From an uncultured Alphaproteobacteria bacterium (GTDB taxonomy: Bacteria; Pseudomonadota; Alphaproteobacteria; Rhodobacterales; Rhodobacteraceae), in the NCBI GenBank assembly GCA_902524845.1, contig CABZEW010000018.1, positions 1-37,979 on the forward strand: 37,979 nt of DNA, read 5' to 3'. Shown in pieces: positions 7,675-17,871 of this stretch. Every line of letters begins with the position of its first letter. Positions within the stretch are counted from its first letter, which is position 1. A program made the position numbers and the translations under genes. Below the pieces are notes generated by a model. It saw nothing but the letters and a program-made list of their open reading frames with translations. It searched no databases and had not been told where the DNA came from.

Positions 7675-9531
7675 TCAACCCAAAGCAAGACCCAAGAACT
7701 TTGACATTCTTTGGTTAAATTTTGCTACGTCCTGAGGGAGCTCTCCTTCGACCATTTTTGCTTGATCAAATAGCAGAAAGGAAGCGTCTTTCAATGCATC
7801 TTTGTCTGAGTCCTTTATCTTATTCAGTTTTTTTATTATATTATGATCAGGGTTTACCTCTAATATTCTGGGCATCCCCTTAAAGTCCTTGTTTTGAATT
7901 TTCATTATTCTTTCCATTTGAACATCCATCCCAGTATCTGGCGCAACTAGACAGCAAGCACTATCAACCAATTTTGTGGAAACTTTAACATCCTGTACGT
8001 GATCGCCGAGTATTTCTTTAATTTTTTCAACAAGACCCTTTATGCCTGCCGGCGTTTTTTTATTTTTCTCTTTTTTGTCGTCCGCAAAAGCTGTGAGGTC
8101 TATATCCCCTTTTGTGATCGAGACAAACTTTCTATCTTGAAAATCACTAGCCATAGACAACCAAAATGTATCAATGGGGTCTGTTAAAAATAAAACATCA
8201 AGCTTCTTTTGTTTGAATACCTCAAGATGAGGACTCCCTTCTGCCATTTCCTTACTCTCGGCCGCCAAGTAGTATATATCCTTCTGTTCAGCATTCATTT
8301 TTTCGATGTAATCCGTCAAAAACACCGGCTTGTCTTCATTCATAGACTGAAATTTTGATAGTTCGAGAAGCTCCGTCTTTAGATCAAAATCTTCATAAAC
8401 TCCTTCCTTTAGAACAATCCCAAATTCATTCCAAAAAGAAGAATATCTTTCTGGGTCTTTATCTTTAAGCTTCTTCAGTTCGTTGATTACTCTTTTCTTT
8501 AAAGCCTTAGAAATTTTATTCAATGTAACATTATGTTGTAGCATTTCTCTGCTAACATTAAGATCGACGTCCGATGTGTCCACTATACCTTTCACAAACC
8601 TTAGCCATCTCGGCAAAACACTTTCTGAGTCTTCAGTTATTAAGACCCTGTTTGAATAAAGCTTGATTTTAGATTTTACGTCCATTTGGAATAAATCAAA
8701 TGGCCTTGACCCAGGGATAAAGAGAAGATTTGTATAGCTAAGTGTCCCTTCTACCTTATTATGCAAGGTGAGCAAAGGTTTGTCATAACCAGCACCTATC
8801 TGTTTGTAAAACTCTTCATACTGCTCAACAGAAATGTCTTTCTTTTCTCTTGTCCATATTGCTGAGGCTTTATTAAGCAATTCAGGCTCATTTTTACCAT
8901 CAATAAAGTTTACAGAATACATTAAATGATCGGAATACTTTCGCGTGATAAAGCCTATTCTCTCTTTATCAAGGTATTCTTTTTCGCTTCTCTTCATGTG
9001 GAGGGTTATTTCTGTACCCACCTCTTCTTTTGTAGCATCAGATATTTCGTAGCCAGAAACACCGTCTGACTCCCATTTGTTTGCCTTGGTTTGCCCAGTT
9101 CCTTTACTTACCACCTCAACCTTATCTGCGACCATGAAAGCAGAATAAAAGCCCACACCAAACTGACCTATGAGGTTAACGTCTTTCTTTTTTTTATCTT
9201 TGCCGGCATTTTTTTCAAGCTCCGCTAAGAACTCCGTAGTGCCTGATTTTGCGATAGTTCCCAAAGAGTTCTCTAACTCCTCTCTAGTCATGCCGACGCC
9301 ATTGTCTGTAATTGTAAGGGTACTGTCCTTCTTATTTGCATGAATTTGAATTTTAAGATCCTCAGTCCCAACGCTTTCATTTTTATCGGTTAAAGAGAGA
9401 AAACGCCTTTTATCAAGTGCATCACTACTGTTTGAAATTAATTCTCTTAGAAAAATTTCTTTTTCCGAGTAAAGAGAGTTAATCACTATATTAAGAACAC
9501 GACCGGTGTCTGCTTCAAAAGCCTTTTTCAT
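7675..9531 (-). CDS. htpG: HtpG, bacterial Hsp90 chaperone
   Basis: HtpG is the cytosolic Hsp90, an ATP-dependent dimeric chaperone. The 618-residue protein begins with the GHKL ATPase domain: the FLRELISNSSDALDK motif (about residues 27-41), ITDNGVGMT and GQFGVGFYSAF. The middle domain contains the conserved SRGIVD-like patch here written as KGIVDTSDVDLNVSREMLQ, and the dimerisation domain ends at FLGLALG. An AAGGAAA ribosome site precedes the ATG. It is transcribed alone, divergent from the aroF operon. Confidence 0.97.
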   Translation of the reverse strand: MKKAFEADTGRVLNIVINSLYSEKEIFLRELISNSSDALDKRRFLSLTDKNESVGTEDLKIQIHANKKDSTLTITDNGVGMTREELENSLGTIAKSGTTEFLAELEKNAGKDKKKKDVNLIGQFGVGFYSAFMVADKVEVVSKGTGQTKANKWESDGVSGYEISDATKEEVGTEITLHMKRSEKEYLDKERIGFITRKYSDHLMYSVNFIDGKNEPELLNKASAIWTREKKDISVEQYEEFYKQIGAGYDKPLLTLHNKVEGTLSYTNLLFIPGSRPFDLFQMDVKSKIKLYSNRVLITEDSESVLPRWLRFVKGIVDTSDVDLNVSREMLQHNVTLNKISKALKKRVINELKKLKDKDPERYSSFWNEFGIVLKEGVYEDFDLKTELLELSKFQSMNEDKPVFLTDYIEKMNAEQKDIYYLAAESKEMAEGSPHLEVFKQKKLDVLFLTDPIDTFWLSMASDFQDRKFVSITKGDIDLTAFADDKKEKNKKTPAGIKGLVEKIKEILGDHVQDVKVSTKLVDSACCLVAPDTGMDVQMERIMKIQNKDFKGMPRILEVNPDHNIIKKLNKIKDSDKDALKDASFLLFDQAKMVEGELPQDVAKFNQRMSKFLGLALG

Positions 9532-9706
9532 TGGGAAAGTTTCCTTCGTTATTCATTTTGTCGCTATTATGTATGTATTGAATATTCAGTAGTCAATAAG
9601 GCGGGGCATTTTTTTTCACTTTTTTTATTATTCTTCAGGTTGTTTTTTAGACCTAATAAGTGTAATACCTAGCAGGGCATTGATTTAAGGTTACTGAGGA
9701 ATGTAA

Positions 9707-11044
9707 ATGAGCTGGGATAAAACAAATTGGCGAGAAAAACCTCGGGTTCAAATGCCCGTTTATCGTAATGCTAAAGAGTTAGAGTCTGTTGGGAGTAGTT
9801 TAGAGGCGTTACCACCGTTAGTTTTCGCAGGAGAAGTGAGAAGTTTAAAAGAGCACCTCTCCGCTGTAGGTAACGGTGATGCTCTTTTGCTTCAGGGGGG
9901 AGATTGTGCTGAAAGCTTCTCAGAATTTTCTGCAAATTTAATCAGAGATACTTTTAAAGTAATGCTTCAAATGGCAGTTGTCTTGACGTTCGGTTCAAAA
10001 AAACCAGTCATAAAAGTAGGCCGCATGGCGGGGCAGTTTGCAAAGCCTCGATCTGCGGACTTTGAAGTAATAAATGATCAGAAATTACCATCCTATAGAG
10101 GAGATATCATCAATGATATTACTCCCAACTTAAAAAGTAGAGAGCCTGATCCAAAGAGAATGCTTCAAGCATATACACAATCAGCGGCTTCCGTAAATCT
10201 TCTGCGGGCATTTTCTCAAGGAGGGTTTGCTGACATTCGCCAAGTACATGCTTGGACTTTGGAAAGTACTAGGGCAGGGAGTACATACAAGCAATTTTCA
10301 GAACTTGCAGAAAAAATCTCGGAAGCCCTTGAATTCATGGAGGCTGCGGGTGTTTCACCGAATAACACTTTGTCCCTTAGGAGAGTTGACTTTTACACAA
10401 GTCATGAGGCACTCCTTTTGGAATACGAAGAAGCACTTTGTCGAATTGACAGCCTGACGGGTAATCCAGTTGCGGGGTCTGGTCATATGCTTTGGATTGG
10501 AGACCGAACCAGGGATCCTGATGGAGCGCATGTTGATTTTTGCAGTGGTGTTGAAAACCCTATAGGGCTTAAGTGTGGACCAAGCTTATCAGCAAATGAC
10601 CTATTAAAATTAGTACAGAAACTAAATCCCGACAATGAAATGGGACGGCTTACTCTGATAACTAGATACGGTCATGATAAAGTTTCAGAATATCTACCCA
10701 AGCTTATAACGAGCGTTAAGTCCGAGGGTTTTAATGTCGTGTGGTGTTGTGATCCCATGCATGGTAATACAATCAAATCAAATAGTGGGTTCAAAACTAG
10801 GCCATTTGAGCACGTATTATCGGAAGTTCAAAATTCTTTTGCGGTGCATCGATCCGAAGGAACATATCCAGGAGGTGTTCATTTTGAAATGACTGGGAAA
10901 GATGTGACCGAGTGCACCGGAGGGGCTCAATCAATTGCTGATGAGGATCTCTCTTCAAGATATCATACCGCCTGTGATCCGAGACTGAATGCCTCTCAAT
11001 CTCTTGAGCTTGCATTCTTAGTTGCGGAACTATTGAAAAAATAA
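9707..11044 (+). CDS. aroF: Class II 3-deoxy-7-phosphoheptulonate (DAHP) synthase
   Basis: This enzyme condenses phosphoenolpyruvate and erythrose 4-phosphate in the first step of the shikimate pathway. The 445-residue product belongs to the plant-like class II family, shown by LLLQGGDCAESF (about residues 59-70), the GRMAGQFAKPRS motif, the metal and phosphate-binding segment around DFYTSHEAL, and the WCCDPMHGNT motif near residue 350. Class II enzymes differ completely in sequence from the E. coli AroG/F/H type. A GAGGAA site lies upstream of the ATG. It heads a rightward run with serB, gmk, a carbonic anhydrase and plsC. Confidence 0.95.
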   Translation: MSWDKTNWREKPRVQMPVYRNAKELESVGSSLEALPPLVFAGEVRSLKEHLSAVGNGDALLLQGGDCAESFSEFSANLIRDTFKVMLQMAVVLTFGSKKPVIKVGRMAGQFAKPRSADFEVINDQKLPSYRGDIINDITPNLKSREPDPKRMLQAYTQSAASVNLLRAFSQGGFADIRQVHAWTLESTRAGSTYKQFSELAEKISEALEFMEAAGVSPNNTLSLRRVDFYTSHEALLLEYEEALCRIDSLTGNPVAGSGHMLWIGDRTRDPDGAHVDFCSGVENPIGLKCGPSLSANDLLKLVQKLNPDNEMGRLTLITRYGHDKVSEYLPKLITSVKSEGFNVVWCCDPMHGNTIKSNSGFKTRPFEHVLSEVQNSFAVHRSEGTYPGGVHFEMTGKDVTECTGGAQSIADEDLSSRYHTACDPRLNASQSLELAFLVAELLKK

Positions 11045-11069
11045 AATAATAAGAAGACTATATTTCCAT

Positions 11070-11933
11070 GTGATGTTAAATTTTTGTGTCGCAACTTCCT
11101 GTGAGGCTTTAGTAAAGTCCGATATCTCTTTCCTAAAGGATTATCTAAGAGCGGAAAGGGTCGATGTTATGGGCACCTTTGGAGCACAATTTGAGGTAAA
11201 GAGAAAACTAATCCCATCTGCTAAACAGCTAAATAATGGAAAAAAAATCGATTTAAATTTCATATCTGAGGATGATAGGCGCGTACATTTGTTAATATCT
11301 GACATGGATGGCACCATATTAGAAGAGGAGTGTATCGATGAGATTGCTGAGCTCGTAGGTAAAGGGCCCGAGGTAAAAAAAATTACGAGTTTAGCTATGA
11401 AAGAGGGTTTAAATTTTGACGAAGCGTTAGAAAGAAGATTAGCTTTGATTAAAGGGACTCGAATAGAGGTTTTAGAGAAATGTATGGCTAAAAGAATAAA
11501 TATTAGGCACGGAGCTAAGGTTCTTTTTAAAACGTTCAAAAAAAATTTTGGAGAAACTGCTATTCTTTCAGGAGGATTCACCTTTTTTTCCGATCGCATA
11601 CAAAGGGAATTGAAGGCTGATTTTTCATTTGCTCATGTTTTAGAATTCAAAAGTAATCGCTTAACCGGGAAAATATTAGGATCCAAAATAAATTCCGAGA
11701 TGAAAACTGAATTAATGAAACAATTAAGTGCTAGGCAAGGAAAAAAAACCACTAATGTTGTTGCTGTAGGTGATGGCAACAATGATATAGGGATGATTTC
11801 TGAGTCTGGCATGGGTATCTCGTTCAAGGGAGGTCACCAAGTTAATCTTGCAGCAAAACATGTGTTAAAGAATTCAAATATATCGGCTATCCTTCACTTG
11901 TTAGGACTAAGAGAAGATCAGTTTGTGTATTAA
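11070..11933 (+). CDS. serB: Phosphoserine phosphatase SerB
   Basis: Removes phosphate from O-phosphoserine in the last step of serine synthesis. The 287-residue HAD-family protein has the nucleophile motif DMDGT (D78, D80), the motif II region LSGGFTFF, and the metal-binding GDGNNDIGMI near the C terminus, in the order typical of SerB. The preceding ~75 residues form the less conserved N-terminal regulatory domain. GTG at 11070 and ATG at 11073 are both possible starts. It follows aroF by 25 bases. Confidence 0.92.
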   Translation: MMLNFCVATSCEALVKSDISFLKDYLRAERVDVMGTFGAQFEVKRKLIPSAKQLNNGKKIDLNFISEDDRRVHLLISDMDGTILEEECIDEIAELVGKGPEVKKITSLAMKEGLNFDEALERRLALIKGTRIEVLEKCMAKRINIRHGAKVLFKTFKKNFGETAILSGGFTFFSDRIQRELKADFSFAHVLEFKSNRLTGKILGSKINSEMKTELMKQLSARQGKKTTNVVAVGDGNNDIGMISESGMGISFKGGHQVNLAAKHVLKNSNISAILHLLGLREDQFVY

Positions 11934-11942
11934 AGTAAATTT

Positions 11943-12599
11943 ATGGAGAAAGTGGCCGTGTCAAAGAAAGGCGTCTTAGTTATTTTATCTTCTCCATCAG
12001 GTGCTGGTAAAACAAGTATTGCTCGTGCCCTGGTAGAAGGGAATGAAAACTTCTTGTTTTCTGTTTCTGCTACAACAAGAAAATCACGACCTGGTGAAGT
12101 AAATGGGAGAGAATATTATTTTCTAACGGTCGATCAATTTAGACAAAACATTGATGATGGCCAATTTTTAGAGCATGCAAAAGTTTTTGGAAATTTATAT
12201 GGAACTCCTCTCAAAGCCGTTAAAGATTCGATAATTCAAGGTAAAAACTTGATTTTCGATGTTGACTGGCAAGGTGGCAAACAGATCCGAAGTTCTTCTT
12301 TTAGCAAATTTGTCATTTCTATATTTTTTCTACCTCCATCAATTAAAGAATTGCATGAAAGGTTAATGGACCGAGCCCAAGATTCATCGGAAACAGTTAA
12401 AGATAGAATGAGAAAATCCATTGATGAAATTATGCATTGGAAAGAATATGATTATGTTATTGTGAATAGAGATTTCGATAAAACGCTTAAAGAAGTTAAG
12501 TCCATTATAATATCTGAGAAATTGAGGCGCGTTAGAAATAACGAATTGGAGAAATTTGTGGAAACGCTAACAAATGAATTTAAGGATCTAAAGTCATGA
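11943..12599 (+). CDS. gmk: Guanylate kinase
   Basis: Phosphorylates GMP to GDP. The 218-residue protein has the P-loop SSPSGAGKT (about residues 16-24), the GMP-binding SATTRKSRPGEVNGREYYF segment, and the lid region around the DRMRKS arginines. The start ATG lies nine bases after serB; a second possible start is a GTG four codons later. Its last four bases overlap the ATG of the carbonic-anhydrase-like gene (ATGA), indicating translational coupling. Confidence 0.95.
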   Translation: MEKVAVSKKGVLVILSSPSGAGKTSIARALVEGNENFLFSVSATTRKSRPGEVNGREYYFLTVDQFRQNIDDGQFLEHAKVFGNLYGTPLKAVKDSIIQGKNLIFDVDWQGGKQIRSSSFSKFVISIFFLPPSIKELHERLMDRAQDSSETVKDRMRKSIDEIMHWKEYDYVIVNRDFDKTLKEVKSIIISEKLRRVRNNELEKFVETLTNEFKDLKS

Positions 12600-13132
12600 C
12601 AACGATATATGAAATCGGCGCAATGAGGCCGACCTTACCAAATAACGGTGATTTTTGGATTGCTCCAAATTCATTTGTAATTGGCAACGTGATTATGAAA
12701 GGAGCGACATCTGTTTGGTTTGGAACAACTATAAGGGGCGATAACGAAATAGTAACTATAAACGATGGTACCAACATACAAGAAAATACAATACTTCATA
12801 CCGATTTAGGTTTCCCAATTGAAATAGGAAAAAACTGTACAATTGGGCATAAGGCTATGCTTCATGGTTGTGTGATCGAAGATAACTCATTGATTGGAAT
12901 GGGATCTACGATATTAAATGGTGCTCGAATATCAAAAAATTGCTTAGTGGGTGCCTGCTCCCTAGTAACTGAGGGTAAAACGTTTCCTGAAAATTCACTA
13001 ATTATGGGATCTCCGGCAAAAGTTGTTAGACAATTGACAGAAAGAGAGATTGAAGGCATCACTAAGTCTGCATTTTGGTATCAGGAAAACATGAGACGTT
13101 TCAAATCAGACATGAAAGTAGTAGAAATATAA
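12596..13132 (+). CDS. Gamma-class carbonic anhydrase / hexapeptide-repeat protein
   Basis: A left-handed beta-helix protein of 178 residues built from hexapeptide repeats (VIGNVI, IRGD, IQENTI, IEIGKN, SLIGMG). Three histidines in the expected positions, HTD and GHKAMLHG, match the zinc ligands of gamma-class carbonic anhydrases (YrdA/CaiE/PaaY group). Many members of this group have no proven carbonic anhydrase activity, so the reaction is tentative. It overlaps gmk by four bases and is followed by plsC after 16 bases. Confidence 0.88.
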   Translation: MTTIYEIGAMRPTLPNNGDFWIAPNSFVIGNVIMKGATSVWFGTTIRGDNEIVTINDGTNIQENTILHTDLGFPIEIGKNCTIGHKAMLHGCVIEDNSLIGMGSTILNGARISKNCLVGACSLVTEGKTFPENSLIMGSPAKVVRQLTEREIEGITKSAFWYQENMRRFKSDMKVVEI

Positions 13133-13148
13133 ACAATTGGAAGTTTAA

Positions 13149-13925
13149 ATGATTTCAATCGCGATCCTGAGAGCTTCAATTGTTGTCGTTATGACAATAA
13201 TTCTTATGCCTATTCACTTAATGGGATTGTTTTTAGATTATTTTTTTGAAGTAAGAATAGTGGTTCTGCTCACGAAGAAACTTTGGTCTAGAGCCGTAAT
13301 GAAAACGATTGGTGTCGACCGGCAATTAATAGGAATTGGTAGAAGCTCTAATATTTTTGTTTCTAACCATATTTCTTGGCTCGATATATTAGCTATAAAT
13401 AGTACTATAGATGTTGTTTTTATAGCAAAAAGTGAGGTTAGATCTTGGCCAGGATTAGGATTTCTGGCAGTACTAGGGCAAACAATATTTATAGAAAGAA
13501 AGTCTTTTCATGCGCTTTCTCAAAAGCAAGCATTGGAAGAGTGTTTAAAAAAAAACCAAAGTGTATTTTTCTTCCCAGAAGGAACCAGCACCGACGGTTC
13601 CAGTCTAAAACAATTCAAATCCTCGCTTTTTGAGGTTTGCTACAGTGACTTTTTTAAAAAAAACAATTTGGGAACAGTGCAACCTATAACAATTAACTAC
13701 GAATCACCGATAGAAAGTGATCCAGGTTTTTACAGCTTCTGGAGAGAGGAAGATACGATATTTGGAAACATAAAAAAGATTATAAAGAAAGTAAGCCATG
13801 GCCGCGTTCGATTGACATTCCATAGACCAATTGAATTTAGTAAATACAGCAATAGGAAGCATTTAAGCTTTGCCTGTTACAAAACAGTTAGGAGTGGGTT
13901 AGGAAACTCAGCACGCTCCTGTTAA
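13149..13925 (+). CDS. plsC: 1-acyl-glycerol-3-phosphate acyltransferase (PlsC family)
   Basis: Membrane-associated acyltransferase that adds the second fatty acid in phosphatidic acid synthesis. The 258-residue product has an N-terminal membrane segment (about residues 4-30), the catalytic HX4D motif in [10 protein letters not shown] (about residues 73-82), the substrate-binding [10 protein letters not shown] motif, and a C-terminal segment typical of PlsC. A close relative acting on lyso-ornithine lipids (OlsA) cannot be excluded. Its last 18 bases overlap the end of eno on the opposite strand. Confidence 0.88.
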   Translation: MISIAILRASIVVVMTIILMPIHLMGLFLDYFFEVRIVVLLTKKLWSRAVMKTIGVDRQLIGIGRSSNIFVSNHISWLDILAINSTIDVVFIAKSEVRSWPGLGFLAVLGQTIFIERKSFHALSQKQALEECLKKNQSVFFFPEGTSTDGSSLKQFKSSLFEVCYSDFFKKNNLGTVQPITINYESPIESDPGFYSFWREEDTIFGNIKKIIKKVSHGRVRLTFHRPIEFSKYSNRKHLSFACYKTVRSGLGNSARSC

Positions 13926-15194
13926 GATATCATTGCCAATATATTTAGCATTTTGCCCAATTTCTTCTTCTATTCTTAACAGCTGGTTATACTTCGCTAA
14001 TCTGTCACTTCTTGATAAAGAACCAGTCTTTATTTGAGTGCACCCGGTGGCTACGGCTAAATCGGCTATGAAAGTATCTTCCGTTTCACCGGATCTGTGA
14101 GACATAATACAGGAATAATCATTTTTCTTTGCTAGCGCGATAGTTTCTAAAGTTTCACTGAGTGTGCCTATTTGGTTTGGCTTTATTAGTATTGCATTGC
14201 CAGCACTCCTTTCCACCCCCTCTTTTAACCTGACTTTGTTAGTAACAAATAAATCATCTCCAACTAATTGAACTTTTGAGCTAAGGTTTTTTGTAAGCAG
14301 CCTCCAGCCATCCCAGTCATCTTCGGCCATTCCGTCCTCAATAGAAAAGATAGGATACTTCTTGCATAGACTTCCTAAATACCCAGCATTCTCTTTAGCT
14401 GTTAAATATTTACCTTCCCCTACCAAATTATACTTATTGCCATCGTAATATTCAGTTGACGCGCAGTCGAGTGCAAGATAGAAGTCTTTCTCTAATTTAT
14501 ATCCACAAGAATTGATAGCCTTAATGACTGCATCTAATGCAGCCTCCGCACTTTCTAAAGTGGGTGCAAATCCGCCTTCGTCTCCAATATTTGTACTCAA
14601 TCCCTCTGCCTTAAAATTCTTTTTCAGAGTTTGAAAAACTTCGCAGGACATTTGTAAGGCTTCTCTAAACGTTTTTGCTCCGATTGGCATAATCATGAAC
14701 TCTTGAAAATCGATAGAGTTATCGGCGTGACTTCCCCCATTTATTATATTCATTAATGGCACGGGCAGCCTGTACTCCTTGCCAGTGGCCAGGTAACTGA
14801 ATAGGGACTGTTTTTTTAAATGTGAAGCCGCTCTAGCCACTGCAAGAGAAACACCTAAAATAGCGTTTCCTCCCAAATTTGATTTATTTGGCGTGCCATC
14901 TAGTTGTATAAGTGTGTAGTCAATTTGTTTTTGATCTGTAGCATCTTTACCCTTCAACTGTGGATTTATTTTCTCATTAACGTTACCAACCGCTTTTCTA
15001 ACTCCATTCCCCAAAAATCTTAATAAATCATTATCCCTCAGCTCTATCGCTTCGTGCCTACCAGTGGATGCCCCAGAGGGAACTGAAGCTCTCCCATAAG
15101 AACCATTGAGAAGATATACATCAACTTCAATGGTTGGATTTCCTCTGCTATCAATTATCTCACGTGCACGTATCCTATTAATTGTCCCTATCAT
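13908..15194 (-). CDS. eno: Enolase
   Basis: Interconverts 2-phosphoglycerate and phosphoenolpyruvate in glycolysis. Hallmarks are [15 protein letters not shown] at the N terminus, [15 protein letters not shown], the metal-binding [14 protein letters not shown] and GDDLFVTN segments, and [18 protein letters not shown] near the C terminus. The reading frame is open to a start at 15206, but the ATG at 15194 (MIGTINRI) matches the usual enolase N terminus better and reduces the overlap with fur. It is the last gene of the fabI-gpt-mazG-fur-eno run. Confidence 0.96.
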   Translation of the reverse strand: MIGTINRIRAREIIDSRGNPTIEVDVYLLNGSYGRASVPSGASTGRHEAIELRDNDLLRFLGNGVRKAVGNVNEKINPQLKGKDATDQKQIDYTLIQLDGTPNKSNLGGNAILGVSLAVARAASHLKKQSLFSYLATGKEYRLPVPLMNIINGGSHADNSIDFQEFMIMPIGAKTFREALQMSCEVFQTLKKNFKAEGLSTNIGDEGGFAPTLESAEAALDAVIKAINSCGYKLEKDFYLALDCASTEYYDGNKYNLVGEGKYLTAKENAGYLGSLCKKYPIFSIEDGMAEDDWDGWRLLTKNLSSKVQLVGDDLFVTNKVRLKEGVERSAGNAILIKPNQIGTLSETLETIALAKKNDYSCIMSHRSGETEDTFIADLAVATGCTQIKTGSLSRSDRLAKYNQLLRIEEEIGQNAKYIGNDILTGAC

Positions 15195-15597
15195 TTTTCT
15201 TTCCATATAATTCTAGTTTATGCCCAATTAGCTTATAACCTAACTTGTCTGCTATTTTTTTTTGTATATGTTCTATCTCTTCATCGATAAACTCAATAAC
15301 TTTACCAGTATCTAAATCGATTAGATGATCATGATGTTTCCTTACCGCATCTTCAAACCTTGATCTACCGTCGTTAAACTCCAATTTTTCAAGAATGCCA
15401 GCATTTTTTAAAATCTTTACTGTTCTATACACCGTGGCTATTGATACTTTATTATCAATTTCGTTCGCTCGTTCGAACAAAGTTTCGACATCTGGGTGAT
15501 CTCTTGAGTTTTCAAGTACAGTAATAATTAATCGTCTCTGCCCAGTCATTCTGATTCCAACGCTTTTACATCTCTCTAAGATTGTTTTAAGCATCAT
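15178..15597 (-). CDS. fur: Fur-family metal-responsive repressor (Fur/Mur type)
   Basis: A 139-residue dimeric transcription regulator with an N-terminal winged helix ([11 protein letters not shown] to [13 protein letters not shown], about residues 18-63) and the metal-binding HHDH at residues 88-91. The usual C-X2-C structural zinc motifs of E. coli Fur are absent (DLD-TGK replaces them), as in alphaproteobacterial Fur proteins, many of which respond to manganese and are called Mur. Which metal is sensed cannot be told here. It overlaps mazG by 11 bases and the start of eno by about 17. Confidence 0.9.
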   Translation of the reverse strand: MMLKTILERCKSVGIRMTGQRRLIITVLENSRDHPDVETLFERANEIDNKVSIATVYRTVKILKNAGILEKLEFNDGRSRFEDAVRKHHDHLIDLDTGKVIEFIDEEIEHIQKKIADKLGYKLIGHKLELYGKKNDRDN

Positions 15598-16429
15598 TCT
15601 TTTTAAGCAATTCCTTCACTTGCTCCCATATTTTCTGTAACTTTTTATCGGTTAATTGTTCTTCAGATACTTTCTCTGATGCTATTATCTTAATTGACTC
15701 AACTACTCTTTTTTTAAATTTATTGATTGAAATTCCCAAGCTTTTCTCGGGGTCTAAGCCAAGTGTTCTAGCCAAATTTACAAGCGAAAAAAGAAGGTCT
15801 CCGAACTCTTCTTCAATAGCAATTTCTTCATTAGCTTCAAAAGCACACAATAGTTCTTTCGCCTCTTCGTTTATCTTTTCAAGTATTCCTTCAGAATTAG
15901 TCCAATCGAATTTTAGCTGTGAAGCTTTTTTTTGAACTTTCATGGCATGAGATAATGCTGAAAGTGATAGGGGGACATCTTCAAAAAAATTTATTGGATC
16001 TTGAAAACTATTTTTTTCAAACGATTTAATTTTTTCCCAGTTATCTCTTACTTCTCTGCTTGAAATAGATTTCCCTTTTCCTCTTTTTACATTGAAAACA
16101 TGCGGATGCCTGAAAATCATTTTATCACAAACGTCTTGAATAATGTCGTCAAAAGAAAAGCCATATTGTTTCTCAGCTATATTACAATGGAAAGCTATCT
16201 GGAACAAAAGATCTCCTAACTCACTCTTTATTGCGTCCGGTTTATCCAGTGAAATAGCGTGCTGAAGCTCGTGAGCCTCTTCAACGCAATAATGTGCTAT
16301 GCTTTTACTGTCTTGTTCTATGTCCCAAGGGCAACCATTTTTAGGATCTCTTAGTCTTTCAATCAATGACTCCAGTCTTTGCATACCGATATCACGGTTG
16401 TAGACCTTATCACTTTTTGATTTGTCCAT
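15587..16429 (-). CDS. mazG: MazG nucleoside triphosphate pyrophosphohydrolase
   Basis: House-cleaning enzyme that hydrolyses (d)NTPs to monophosphates and pyrophosphate. The 280-residue protein contains the tandem MazG arrangement: the first domain has RLRDPKNGCPWDIEQ and EEAHELQHAI followed by ELGDLLFQIAFH; the second has EEAKELLCAF and EEFGDLLFSLVNLAR. The EEXXE and EXXD metal-binding patterns are intact in both. It lies 20 bases after gpt and overlaps fur, so it is co-transcribed with them. Confidence 0.94.
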   Translation of the reverse strand: MDKSKSDKVYNRDIGMQRLESLIERLRDPKNGCPWDIEQDSKSIAHYCVEEAHELQHAISLDKPDAIKSELGDLLFQIAFHCNIAEKQYGFSFDDIIQDVCDKMIFRHPHVFNVKRGKGKSISSREVRDNWEKIKSFEKNSFQDPINFFEDVPLSLSALSHAMKVQKKASQLKFDWTNSEGILEKINEEAKELLCAFEANEEIAIEEEFGDLLFSLVNLARTLGLDPEKSLGISINKFKKRVVESIKIIASEKVSEEQLTDKKLQKIWEQVKELLKKNDA

Positions 16430-16449
16430 ATATCAATTAACTCACTATT

Positions 16450-16950
16450 TTAGCCTTCACCCTTGTAGGGTGCCACATATTGCAGGGCCATGTCCCAGGG
16501 AAAGAATATCCATGTGTCTTGACTGACCTCTGTTATGAAAGTGTCTAGAGATTCTTTGCCCAATGGTTTGGCATAAACAGCAGCATAGTGTGCTTTTGGG
16601 TAACAGCTTCTTACAGCTTTGAATGTTTTTCCTGTATCCACCAGGTCATCTACAATAAGTATACCATCACCGTCGCCTACATAGGCTTCTGCAGGGCTCT
16701 TTAAAATGTCCACTTCAGATTGCACTTGGTGATTATATGATTTAACACTTATTGTTTCCACTATCCTCAAATCTAATTCTCTGGCTACAACCATTGCTGG
16801 AACCATCCCACCTCTCGTCACTGCTACAATGGCTTTCCAGTTAGTACCTCGAGGAGCCATTTTTTCTAAGCGCCATGCAAGAGCTCTAGAGTCCCTGTGG
16901 ATTTGCTCCCAAGATATATGAAATCCTTTCTCGTGAGGTAATTTCTCCAT
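16450..16950 (-). CDS. gpt: Xanthine-guanine phosphoribosyltransferase
   Basis: Purine-salvage enzyme joining xanthine or guanine to PRPP. The PRPP-binding loop [13 protein letters not shown] is clear near residue 85-97 of the 166-residue form, and [15 protein letters not shown] is the pyrophosphate-binding region. The frame is open to 16995, but that start would overlap fabI by 41 bases; the ATG at 16950 ([10 protein letters not shown]) gives the usual family length and is preferred. It lies directly downstream of fabI. Confidence 0.9.
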   Translation of the reverse strand: MEKLPHEKGFHISWEQIHRDSRALAWRLEKMAPRGTNWKAIVAVTRGGMVPAMVVARELDLRIVETISVKSYNHQVQSEVDILKSPAEAYVGDGDGILIVDDLVDTGKTFKAVRSCYPKAHYAAVYAKPLGKESLDTFITEVSQDTWIFFPWDMALQYVAPYKGEG

Positions 16951-16954
16951 GTCT

Positions 16955-17770
16955 TCACTCTTTTCTTCCAGTAACCACGTCGATGTCTGGAGCATCCTCA
17001 GCCTTCATTCCTACGATATTATACCCTGCATCAACATGGAGGTTTTCTCCGGTAATCCCAGATGATAGTTCGGATAAAAGAAAAAGTGAGGCGTTTCCTA
17101 CTTCAGTCTGGGTAACATTTCTTCTTAAGGGAGAATTCAATTCATTCCATTTCATAATATATCTAAAGTCCCCAATACCAGAAGCGGCTAACGTCTTCAC
17201 CGTCCCTGCGCTTATTGCGTTTACTCTTATATTTTTTTTGCCTAAATCCATTGCCATATATCGAACAGAAGCCTCTAATGCGGCTTTTGCAACGCCCATA
17301 ACATTATAATGTGGCAGAACTTTTTCTGACCCATAGTATGTTAGCGTTAATACAGAGCCTCCATTGAGCATGATCTTCTCAGCTTCTTGGGTGACGGCGG
17401 TTAAAGAATAGACCGAGATATCCATCGTTGATAGAAAATTTTGCTTAGAGGTATCTACGTATCTTCCTCTCAGTTCATTTTTATCTGAAAACCCTATCGC
17501 GTGAACCAAAAAGTCGATATCTTTCCATATATTTTTTATTTCTGCGAAAGTCTCTTTGATAGCAAGTTGGTCCCCAACATCACATTCCAATGTAAAGTCA
17601 GACCCAACACTCTCAGCTAGCGGCACTATTCTTTTTTTTAGCGCCTCACCTTGGTAAGTGAAAGCTAGATTTGCACCCTCAGAGCTACATGCCTTCGCTA
17701 TACCCCATGCTATTGATCTTTCGTTAGCGACGCCCATTATCAAGCCCTTTTTACCGGATAGTAGACCCAT
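16955..17770 (-). CDS. fabI: Enoyl-[acyl-carrier-protein] reductase FabI
   Basis: Catalyses the last reduction in each round of fatty-acid elongation using NAD(P)H. The 271-residue short-chain dehydrogenase has the [13 protein letters not shown] nucleotide-binding motif (about residues 13-25), the catalytic pair Y155 and K162 in the FabI Y-X6-K spacing, and the [14 protein letters not shown] loop. The frame runs open 51 codons further upstream, but that extension is lysine/phenylalanine-rich, matches no known FabI, and overlaps pdxH; the ATG at 17770 ([10 protein letters not shown]) is the correct family start. First gene of the leftward run. Confidence 0.95.
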   Translation of the reverse strand: MGLLSGKKGLIMGVANERSIAWGIAKACSSEGANLAFTYQGEALKKRIVPLAESVGSDFTLECDVGDQLAIKETFAEIKNIWKDIDFLVHAIGFSDKNELRGRYVDTSKQNFLSTMDISVYSLTAVTQEAEKIMLNGGSVLTLTYYGSEKVLPHYNVMGVAKAALEASVRYMAMDLGKKNIRVNAISAGTVKTLAASGIGDFRYIMKWNELNSPLRRNVTQTEVGNASLFLLSELSSGITGENLHVDAGYNIVGMKAEDAPDIDVVTGRKE

Positions 17771-17871
17771 TTTACTAATACTCCCTGTGAATTTTTTGAA
17801 ATAAATTATATAAAAGGATAGAGATTTTTTTTTTAAAAGCCATAACTCAGATAAAAAAATTGGAAATAAGC

